From Didymodactylos carnosus (Eukaryota > Rotifera > Eurotatoria > Philodinida > Philodinidae), in contig CAJNOQ010002937.1 of the NCBI GenBank assembly GCA_905250885.1, forward strand, positions 1-22,067: 22,067 nucleotides of DNA, given 5' to 3'. The position numbers were made by a program, and so were the translations under genes. Below the pieces are notes generated by a model. That model searched no databases, had not been told where the DNA came from, and saw only the letters and a program-made list of their open reading frames with translations. Below are positions 1 to 9,300 of this stretch, one piece after another. Positions within the stretch are counted from its first letter, which is position 1. Every line of letters begins with the position of its first letter.

Positions 1-20
1 CTTTCTTTCTTCTTTCTTTT
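1..20. repeat. CTTT-rich simple repeat at the window edge
   Basis: A pyrimidine run built from CTTT/CTTTT units. It is cut by the window edge, so its true length is unknown. Confidence 0.6.
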
Positions 21-23
21 ATA

Positions 24-29
24 TTTATT
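24..29 (-). promoter_or_regulatory. Possible poly(A) signal for the receptor gene
   Basis: TTTATT on the plus strand reads AATAAA on the minus strand, about 215 nt beyond the receptor stop codon at 243-245. The distance is plausible for a 3' UTR, but AATAAA is common by chance in AT-rich DNA. Confidence 0.3.
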
Positions 30-242
30 GACAACAAACAGAAAGTAATAATAAAAGATGTTACATTGTGTCAAAGGAGGTACATCAAAAAGCATGAGGG
101 CTTGTAACAACAACAACAAAAGAGTTGCAGTAGACATACACCTGAATGATATGATCGAATGGTGACCGAAAGTTACGATAGTGCTGCATTTTTAAATTGC
201 ACGCACCTTGCACAACATGAAATTAAATGTATACGTACAACG

Positions 243-1371
243 TTAGTTTCCTGGTGGTACTACAGATTGCGTTTGTGTGCGTATTTCTGTTAGTTTGTTT
301 GCTATTTCTCGTCCCATAAGCAAAGTTTTCACCTGTTGTCGAAACGATTTTGACGTGAAAATAAAAACATAAAAACTGGAGCTGTACTTCACATACCATA
401 GTAATAATACGGTCTGCGCAATAAAACCTTCTATTGCTCGTCGATCTGAATCTTTTTGAAAGTTTAATGTTATAGCCGAATAAATATTGTATGCTGAATA
501 AGGGAACACAGCGGTACTAACCACAATAATATTCATTAAAAACATTGATGTTAACTGAGCATCCATTCGTCGTGATGAAACTGATTGAACACTAGAACCA
601 CCACCGATAACACCACCACCGGTAACACTAGTAATAACGCTAGCATCAGTCCGTCGACGTCCAATGATTTGAATATTCCTACATGTGAGAAGGCCAAATA
701 AAATCATCAATGAAAATGGTAACATACCAATCAATATTGGTGAATAAATATATGAAATATAAGAATTGTATATTGCATTAACAGATAAGCATACAGGTTG
801 ACCACCAAGTAAATAAATATCATAATAAATAAGTGTTGGTACATTAATTACTAAACATATGGGAACAGAACAAGCAGCAAGGAATTTTGCAGTGCGCATT
901 GAACTAAGGTTTCTCATCTTTACTTCTCTACATGTTGAAAAATATCTATCGATAGTTGAAAATGTTTCCATTGTTAATGATATTAACGCCGCCATAATTA
1001 CAAAATATGCACGTAATTTACACCAACTTTCTGATTTTATAGCATAATCCAGTTGAAAACCATTTGCTAATATTCGCGTTATAAGTATTTGAAGTATTAC
1101 TAAACTAGATATAGATGCAACACGAATGTAGATTGAAATAGAGTTTTTACATAGTGTTCTTTGTGAAAATATGTTCGAACATTCATAAATTATATAAACA
1201 TGCACTTCATACCTGGTGCTCATACGACCGAGATCTAAGCACTGCACATGCCATACACAAATGGCTTGTGATAATATTTAAAATATTACCAATGGTTCCC
1301 GTAATGTATAGAAGAATGCCACCATAAATATTGAATTGCTGTGCGATCAACGTAAGGATCGTCAGCGGCAT
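243..1371 (-). CDS. Rhodopsin-class (family A) G-protein-coupled receptor, two exons
   Basis: Predicted seven-helix receptor of about 342 residues at the plasma membrane; the ligand is unknown. Exon 1 starts at the ATG at 1371-1369, just before a typical N-terminus (QQFNIYGG) and helix 1 with the class A Gly-Asn pair (residues 28-29). Exon 2 (1158-243) holds helices 2-7. Cys84 at the top of helix 3 (WCKLR) and Cys161 in extracellular loop 2 (GGQPVCL) can form the conserved disulfide. The DRY motif is intact at 108-110. Loop 3 carries a Gly/Ser-rich stretch (TGGGVIGGGSS). Helix 7 ends SSSFYVFIFTSKSFR in place of canonical NPxxY, as I recall for rotifer and FMRFamide-receptor-like families. The stop is TAA at 245-243. 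Two donors are phase-compatible (see the intron entry), so residues 38-48 are uncertain. The reading frame shows no damage. The family call is firm and the subfamily is inference. Confidence 0.85.
1159..1258 (-). other. Receptor intron (100 nt, or 67 nt with the alternative donor)
   Basis: The acceptor CACAAAG is at 1159-1160. Two GT donors leave the correct phase (two bases plus one). The GTGTATGG donor at 1258 gives GNILNIITSHLTLCKNS, with normal spacing between helices 1 and 2. The GTATGAG donor at 1225 has the better splice consensus but adds 11 residues to intracellular loop 1. Residues readable inside the intron (NIFSQRTLCKNS) also look receptor-like, so the boundary may have moved. Confidence 0.55.
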
Positions 1372-1473
1372 GATTGTTATAACTAGAACGTGATAAGTGT
1401 GTAGTTGTTTTGTAAAAATACTTGTAATATTAAGATTGATTAAGACACAACAATGTTTTATTTCTATAGACAA

Positions 1474-2862
1474 TTATAATATTTCGCTTGATAATGTGTT
1501 TGAAACGGGTATCGAGTTTGTATTTTGTAAAGTGCTTTCTTATTCAAGAGAGTTAACAGTAATTATCTTTCTTTCAATTTTCTACCCACACTATCTTAAC
1601 AATCTTTTCGAAACTCTATAATCATTATGAAATTAAATGATTATTTTCTTTCATTTCATATTCGCCTGAAGAGTAAGTAGTCTAAGAAATTAGATGAACC
1701 TTTTTTTTGATAATTTTACCTATGGCTCAATTCAATCATTTTTTGTGTAAGGATTAGTACAACAAAAGTTGTTTTTGAAGAAAGCAGGTCATTTTCTGTA
1801 TGCAGATGAGGAGTTCTAGGTGAAGAGATTTCGGACCACCGTAAGACATATTTTGAGTATAATTATGATTGATGTGTCGCTTCAGAATGTACATGTTGCA
1901 AGGCTGCATTGCGTGCATTAAATTAGCTATTAGACACAAATGATATTCATCAACATTTTCCGTGATTTTCTATATCACCGATTCCCTCGAAAGTATGTCT
2001 TTTTGCAAAGAAAAGAGATCACTATATCTGTAACATAGCTGTCTCATTGGTGTACAACTTGTTTAATCATGTAGGTCGATTTTTACTTGTTTTTGTGAAA
2101 TTAATGTGGTCACAAGACTCAGAACTATGTGTTTCACTTATTGCTGATATTCTCAAAATACTAAAAGAACGTTCATACTATCAGTGAGAATAGGGAAAAT
2201 CGGTTAAAAGATTACTTTACCTTACTTAGCTTTGTGCTAGATAGTACAATTGAAGTCACCGATAAATCCAAACGTTTAGACCTTCGGAACTCAAACTGGC
2301 CAAGTTATAAACTTTTCACGAATAGCCCCGTGAAAAATTCCTAAAGATAAAAGTTAAAAAATGTTTAGCTTTTCAGAGTCAACTTAACCATAGAAAAAAA
2401 ATCGACTTTCAAAACAAATTTATACCAAAAGAAAACCAATTTTTTTGCTGTAAAATCCGACTTTTGCCATCTAAGTGGTATTTTCCCAAATTAAGTTATA
2501 TGCCATTTTAATCATTCATCATCAATCATTTTAAATTGAAATAAAAGTAGGACAATATGTCCGAAGTTGAATGACAATGAGTACCACTACTACCCATCAG
2601 CAATTTCAACTATTTTGTTGAAATAATTCTTTCTGACAAAATAAATTTATACGAAAACTAGTGCCAGTGATGCACAATGACGCCTCTCTATTAGTAGTAT
2701 ACACCACCTGTATTGAATTGTACTAATTATGATATTGATATAAACAAAATTTCTCGTTAGTCGTAAATTAAATACAATAATCAATGATATCAATACTGGT
2801 TGTGGATCTGTATCATCTGGTAATTTGATTAAATGAATCGGTTAATTTTAATTAATCAAGAA
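1474..2862. other. Intergenic stretch, nothing recognised
   Basis: AT-rich DNA with no protein-like reading frame on either strand and no strong inverted or tandem repeat that I could see. Upstream regulatory DNA for the receptor would lie at its left end, but no specific element is identifiable. Confidence 0.5.
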
Positions 2863-2986
2863 CTAGGGCTGTGACAGTCACCAGTTACCGTTACAGTACT
2901 GTAACTGCTGACCGGTAACGGTAACGGGTGATCAGTTGCCGTTACAAATAACGGTAACTACCAGTTACTTTGCAACGGTAACTGTT
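2863..2986. repeat. GTAAC/GTTAC word array
   Basis: After a sharp left boundary (CTAGGGCTGTGACAG), GTAAC or its complement GTTAC occurs nine times in about 100 bp, at irregular spacing and in both orientations (2884, 2890, 2901, 2915, 2921, 2941, 2954, 2964, 2978). Neighbouring copies form local hairpins. It is neither a tandem satellite nor coding. It may be the end of a non-autonomous DNA transposon. No matching right terminus was found nearby. Confidence 0.7.
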
Positions 2987-3118
2987 GAATATGTTTAACA
3001 AAGGTAGAAGCGTCTAGGATGACTTCTAAATGTACACTTCGAGATGTTGACCAATGTTTTAAGTACTCATTCATTTTAATAACTAAAATGGGTTTACGTT
3101 ATAAAGTCCGACAACTGT

Positions 3119-3179
3119 CTATCGCGGTTTATTGATATACAGGTATTCACAATGCTAAATGACTTGTATACCGCGATAG
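3119..3179. repeat. Hairpin with CTATCGCGGT arms
   Basis: A perfect 10-bp arm (3119-3128) is complemented at 3170-3179. Pairing continues imperfectly through TATACA/TTGTATA. The spacer is about 41 nt. Function unknown. Confidence 0.6.
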
Positions 3180-4135
3180 TTTCACCTTTTGCGTTATATT
3201 GAGAGACTGCGATAAACTGCAATAACTTTTAAAAGATTATTGTAATCTGTCAAACTCATGCAAAAGATGTTGGCTACGAAAACTAAATCTTTTTATGTCA
3301 AAAGCATGGAAAAGATCATGAGAAAAGGTATGTAATATATCCTGATTCATCCATATGACCAGAAAACACGGTTAGATCTCTGAAATTGTACATATCGTAT
3401 AATGATGTAGCAATCTAGTTGATGATAAGAAGCAAGAATAAACACTTTTTTCACGTGTTTGTTAATCGCTAGATTTTTTTGTAAGGCAACCACAGGTTTA
3501 CCTTATTTCTTTTCAACTATTCTCCAAAGTTTTCACATATTTTAAACGGTCTCTCTGCAGTGATCATAGAGTAGCTGTTTGCTTGAGGATGAAAATTATT
3601 AACGCCTGAGAAGTGTTAGAGCCCGAAAAGCTTTCTAAAGACGTTACAATGCATTAAAACTTGACATACATTATGGACGTTTGTAAACATAACGCATGCG
3701 AACGTCTTCAGTTCACATGGGGAACTCCAGAGAACGCGTTAAAAATCTCAAAGTAATGTAAAGCCTTAAAAGGTGTCTTAAAGACCAAAAACAAATTTCC
3801 ATCCTTGCGACGGACCTGCGAGGGTCCAGAATTCCTTCCTGGGTGTAGGCTTTCGGATCGCCTATTGCGTGCGAAGGAGTTCGCGATATGATAGCTAAGG
3901 CGTTCACATTTATTGAACAAGAACATAGGCGCAATAATAAGTTTAAGTACTTACGAAAAATTGTAATCAATGAACATGCATTGATTTTTAACGCTTTCCC
4001 ATCCATTAAATGACGATGACGGCAAACAGTTGTTTACATGCGTTCGTATCGTTACCCTGCCCAAATGCGTCAAAGGTCATAATTCTGCTAACGCCTTCTA
4101 CTTGATGTATGAATTCAAGTCAGTTGAGAAACGGG
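3180..4135. other. Intergenic stretch with a GC-richer island
   Basis: No recognisable gene. Around 3780-3900 the base composition is clearly more GC-rich than its surroundings and includes the small hairpin GGACC-GGTCC (3812-3827). Two overlapping minus-strand open frames (3708-4006) resemble no family I know and are probably incidental. AACGCCTT and AAGGCGTT words are scattered from 3600 to 4150. Confidence 0.4.
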
Positions 4136-4153
4136 AAGGCGTTCGAACGCCTT
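4136..4153. repeat. 18-bp perfect palindrome
   Basis: AAGGCGTTCGAACGCCTT is fully self-complementary, centred on TTCGAA. It may be the densest point of the AACGCCTT words scattered through the preceding 500 bp. Confidence 0.75.
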
Positions 4154-4484
4154 AGTTTACTTCTTTATTTTGGCATACACATGATTGCTAAACGTTATGT
4201 TTCTGCAATACTGAAATGTCTCACAAGAATTAGTTAGTGATTTCTCCAGTTGATACTAAAGACAATATCTCATCAGCTTTACCAAAAGATTGGTAACACA
4301 AGTTCCACATACTCATTTTGCAAACCTAACAAAACAATGTTAGGAAGATTCGAACAAAGTAGGAAAAAGAAAAAACACACAACTGTTATTTTGTTCCATC
4401 GTGCAAATATGTACATTTCTCTAGTAGTTGCTCTGGTTTTACAAAAGAACAAGTATAGTTGTTGAAATCGCCGCTATGTAGAAA

Positions 4485-4820
4485 TTGCAAAACCTTTTTT
4501 GCGCAGTCACGCAAAAACGTAAGTGACGTAACGCAAAAAATGGTTACAAAAGCGAAATTTTGCATACTCTTCTAGAACAAAATATAATCAAAATTAGAAA
4601 TATTTAACTTGTTGAGGGGTAATAATTTCAATATACGAGTAACAGCAGCTGTTACTCTTACATTTTTATATTTACAAAGTTTTCTATTAAAACAAAAGTA
4701 TGTAAAATTTTGCAAAATTTCGCTTTTGTCACCATTTTTTGCGTTACGCCGCTTATGCTTTTGCAGTTTTTTTTGCGTTATTCACTCGATTAACGAAAAA
4801 AAAGTTCTGGTTTGCAAAAC
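4485..4820. mobile_element. Foldback (MITE-like) element
   Basis: The core arms, 4527-4564 and 4711-4748, are complementary at 37 of 38 positions, including the GCAAAAAATGGT and AAAAGCGAAATTTTGCA segments. Weaker pairing extends outward to TTGCAAAACC (4485-4494) and GGTTTGCAAAAC (4809-4820). The 146-nt loop contains a 21-bp palindrome (4637-4657) centred in AACAGCAGCTGTT. There is no coding capacity. It looks like a non-autonomous hairpin transposon, but I could not define a target-site duplication. Confidence 0.65.
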
Positions 4821-5710
4821 TTTACATTTTCACATTTTTAAATCCAGCAGGGTCCTTTCAAGATGAAAGGTTGAATTTTCTCATACTTATGCTTGCGTTA
4901 AATTCAAAGCAGAACACAAATATATGCACTATTATAAATATTCTGGTTGTGCTTGTCTCGTCAGTTAACCGTGCCCGATTCTCATTTTATCCTAGGTTTT
5001 GACATGATTAGAAGCTTCCTTTAAAACTGTTTTTGTAGTATATATTTTAACCTCACGTAGATTAGTTTGTGAGAATAGCATAAGAAACCAACAGATAATC
5101 ACTTGGCAACGACGTAGCTTCAGTGAATCCCAAATGAGCATTACCTGCACGTAAAGATTAGTTAATCATGTTAGACATGTGGAACTGAACATAACTTGAA
5201 ATGTTTAAATAAATGAGTTTCTTCAATTTCAAAAAAGTACTCAAAAATGGATTATGACACCGAAAATAGGTTTTCGCTACGTTTTTGAAGTTATTAATAG
5301 AAATAAATTCGGTGAATACATATAGACGAAAACCAGATTCATGTTCAGCCTTAAGAGTTATTTGCAGTCTGTATGATTTTTCGTTGTTTTTGACATAAAT
5401 CAAACACCCGGACGCGAATATTAATAATATAAGGAAATAAACTACGGACAGGTTTTTCTTGTCAAAAGCCTTTCCTAGATTATGTCCACCTGCATACAAA
5501 ATCCAAAGTTATGTGTTCAGTACGTTAAATCAGTTTTAAAAGAAAAATCTTTCTTGCCATTACCGGTTTGTCGCACCCAACTTTGCTGGCAGAATATCAA
5601 TCTCAAAGATAAATTGATTCAATTTTCGTTCTCGTTGAACCGAAACAAGAGAAAATAACCATTGAACACTCAAGGGACATTGCCATTTCCAGTGATCAAC
5701 ATCAACGGCA
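4821..5710. other. Intergenic stretch, nothing recognised
   Basis: AT-rich. A 113-codon minus-strand open frame (5158-5499) contains one hydrophobic segment (VVYFLILLIFASGCLIYV) but has no family resemblance and no supporting context. I do not call it a gene. Confidence 0.45.
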
Positions 5711-5899
5711 AAAATTTCTTTTTATACACAGACACAGACGTGTTCATTGTTCATTATCGTTCTCATTTTTGGTAATGGAGCGAACAGAGAACTTACGAGT
5801 CGCCCGTTCATTATTACCGTCGTTTGTCCCATTACCAAAATGAGAACGATAATGAATAATGAATATGTCTGTGTCTATGTGTGTATAAAAAGAAATTTT
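5711..5899. mobile_element. Foldback element with ~68-bp arms
   Basis: The left arm 5711-5778 and right arm 5828-5899 are inverted copies: AAATTTCTTTTTATACACA...CATTATCGTTCTCATTTT...GGTAATGG on one side and its near-exact complement on the other. Small indels lie in the ACACAGACAC part. The loop is about 50 nt. No coding potential and no clear target duplication. Probably a short hairpin transposon. Confidence 0.7.
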
Positions 5900-6282
5900 A
5901 CAGTTGTACAATTTCATTTTTATTTTATTCTAATGAAGAGAATATCGTTCTCAAAACATTGATACCTTAATAAAAAATAAGGAAGGAAAAAACCTCAACA
6001 GTTTCAACTTAAAAGGACCTTCGTTTTAATCGTCATCAATACAGTTAGACGTAAATAGTGGTAGGGTCCGGTGAGAGTGAATTATGAGACAAAATTTCAT
6101 CACTGGACTTGCAACACAAATAAACACTCTCAATCGATCAAAATGCCAGAAATCGAAGTATCGATATATACATATATTCAAGGTTATGGATGTAATGATA
6201 GATATACTGCATGAATTCGTATGTGTGAGAATTATGCAGCTTAGGCACATGTATGTAAAGTGGATACAATGTCTACATGCAC

Positions 6283-6292
6283 TTTATTTATT
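6283..6292 (-). promoter_or_regulatory. Poly(A) signal of the dioxygenase gene
   Basis: Overlapping AATAAATAAA on the minus strand, about 60 nt past the dioxygenase stop codon (6354-6352). Position and sequence fit a normal animal polyadenylation signal. Confidence 0.5.
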
Positions 6293-6351
6293 TTCTCTCA
6301 AACTAAAAAATACAGCAGAAAAAATCAACGTCTTACTGTTTATATTGACTT

Positions 6352-9300
6352 TTACCCTTGTCGAAATTTCATTGTATTATGTTCTCGTGATGAAGTTCTG
6401 TCATGATTTGGCATAGTATGTTGCTTAACGTCAATATATGATCCACGACTTAAACTAGTTTTTGTAACAATTCTGGGGTGAAATTTTTTGGATAAAACAA
6501 TTTGCCAGTTCCCTTCGAAGGTTTTAATATCATGAACATGTCTTACTGACGTAATTAACGATTCTGAATCACTATGGCATTGTTCACATGAGTCGAATGG
6601 TGCTAAATAGACATCTTTTTCAAAATACAGCTGTGTAATCAATTGGGGATATCCTGAAGCGGTAATGTTGAAATGAATGTGTGCTGGTCGATATCCACCA
6701 TCATCATAACCTGAAAGATTGAATAAATTGCTGCTGTGTATATCAGTGTTAATTATTTAATAACAGAAATCGTGCGTTTCTATCAGCACAGTGATCATGA
6801 TCAAGGGAAATAAAAAATGAAATGAAACGTTTGCAAGGTTTCTGTTCTGATTAGGGTGGGGAAGTAGGAAACATCCTTACTCTAAATTTCGGCACTATTC
6901 GTTAGATTTTTGAAATTTTGTTCTACTAAAATTTGTCTAATCTTTTATTATTCTTTATTACTCCGCAGTGTGGAGTAATAAAAGTTCTTTTCATTTTCTG
7001 TCCGCCAACTTTTTAAAAAGACTGTCTGCCATAAAGACTGTCTGCCCACTTTGATTAAGAAAAATCGGAAACCCTGAATGTTTGAACAGTATATACAGCA
7101 GAAGAGAACAAGAATTATTAAATTACTGAAAAAACGGATATACAGGCCTTTTTACTATTCTGTTTTTTACAGTAGGATCAACAAGAATGAACACGTAAAA
7201 ATATGCCTAAGCAAAAGTACTCCGGGCAAAATATCTAGATGCTTTACGGCTTGTCCACGTAATTCGAGACTTCGCTGATCAAGTTTTTGAAAACATTATT
7301 GTAGAGTAGAACTGAAAGGAGCATGTCACTAGATGCAGTTTTGGGTGCTAATTACGAATCTCACATTATTTATTTTTGCAAATTAAATTTCGGCACCAAA
7401 AATCCAGTTTTACATTTTTAAAAACTGTATTTTCAATTTTCTCACCTAGACACTTTTCCTAATAGAAATGAAAAACCAAAAGGGTTTAGAAACAACAGTA
7501 CTAAACCCAAAATGGTTTAGCATCTACTTTACAAAACCCAAAAGGGTTTAATAACCAAACATTTTGTAGAAAATTTTTCCTAAACCGAAAAAAGCGTATT
7601 TAAAAACAAAAAGGGGTTTTCTGTTTGACCAAAAAAACTAAAAAGCGTTCTATAGAAAGAGTCGAAGGGTTTTCTAGCTTTGATAAAAACCAAAGGATTT
7701 TTCCTAACTCAATTTGGTTTAGGAAAATACTGTTTTTGGTTTTTCAAGTAGCGAAGGGTTTTCCAGTTTGGGCAAAAATCAAAAGGTTTTTTTGAAAGAG
7801 TTAATCACACACCTTATATTAACAAACGAGTTAAATGTTATGGATCATGTCCTAATTTTTTCGCTCGAACTTCAGTTCTCCTATATTTATTCAGACTAAA
7901 AAGGTTGTCACTGACAACTTTTTTTTTTTTTATCTTTTTCAATAAACAGTTAAATCGTATAAGTTGTCTTGATATTCGGAGCCATTCGGAACCTGTACGA
8001 ACGCGCAAAATTAGTAAACTTTCTCCTAAAGGGATTAGGAAAATGAAACTATTCAAAACGAATAAGGGTTTCGGAGAGCTCTTAAACCCTCTCCGAAACG
8101 CATTTTTATGTAAACTCCTAAACCCTTATTCGTTCTGAATAGTTTCATTTTCCTAAACCCTTAAAAGTTTTTTAAACTACGCTATTTTTTTAGAGCGTAG
8201 GTCCAAAAATACTGTATTCGAAAAGCGCATCACTGAAAACTTATAAAACCGCGATTTTTGTTTGATGCATTTAGTATATTTTAAAGGATTTATTCGTTTC
8301 TTTTCCATTTTTTCTCGTTAATTGTCATATTTTACGGAAATACTAACAGTCAAGTTTAGCTCAATGCTCTCTAAAAAGAAAATGTATTTTAAAAAACCAA
8401 ATGGGTACTTCGTTCTGTCTACGAAACCGACTTTGGTATTGTATGAGGTACAAAAAAACAAAATTGGTATCCGGACTGCTGCTAAACGGTACTCTAAGAA
8501 ATCGAAGGGCTTTTCATTTGGAAAAGGGTATTTCACCTTTGAAAATACCCTTAGAGCGTAGTTCATTTCCATTAGGATACCTCAAAGGATTTAGTAGGTT
8601 ATGAGTGATTGGTATCCCAAAGCACCAAAATAGTTTTTGTTATCAAAATAAAATAGCTTTTTTATGAAATACCAAAAGTGGTTTTGCAGAATGCCAAAAG
8701 GGTATTTTCATTCTTAAAATACCCTTTTGGTTCTGTAAGATACTTTTGATGGATAATTTTTTCAAAATATCCAGAACAGTATTTTAAATAGTGAAACTAG
8801 TATTACAGGATACCAAATTGGTTTTTCTGCTTTTCAACAACCTTTTTTGGCTTTTAGGATACCGATTTTTTGCTATCATTTTCAGCCCAGGTTTTTTTAC
8901 ACTTAGTTTTTACGCCTATTTTCAGCACCAAATGACTTTCTAGTCATGAATTAATCAAATAGATGCATTTGCAAACTTTTGGTAGTTTGAAAATGTTTGA
9001 GATAGCGCGGAAATTAAAGAAATAGTGCTGGAAAATCTGAAATACTGCCTGCTATTTGAAGAGAAAGTAATGTAAGTAATGTCCCTCCTTATCTTTCCAG
9101 AAGGCGTCTCGTAAAANGGGTGAAAGCAGGACATTTTTAATGCTTTTCCCTCGAAAAATTCAACTTTTTCAAACATACCTTCAGCATTTTTTTTAAAGTC
9201 ATACTCATCTCAGATAATCTCTAAAAGCGGACAATCTTTTTTAGCCGGGCCTCGATGCGCACTGATGCGAATTTTTAACATTCTTTCTGGCATCGGTGCG

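Noticed and set aside
859-1047. Plus-strand open frame over the receptor
   Set aside because: Antisense shadow of receptor exon 2, helices 2-4.
3708-4006. Two overlapping minus-strand open frames in a GC-richer patch
   Set aside because: Neither reads like a known protein, and the overlap in two frames suggests chance openness.
5158-5499. 113-codon minus-strand open frame with one hydrophobic segment
   Set aside because: No family resemblance, no signal or splice context, and hydrophobic runs are expected from AT-rich DNA.
8111-8162. CCTAAACCC words as an interstitial telomere
   Set aside because: The words occur singly, in both orientations and not in tandem.
7905-8604. Cluster of open frames on both strands
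   Set aside because: They arise from the inverted-repeat arrays; the plus and minus frames mirror each other across the hairpins.
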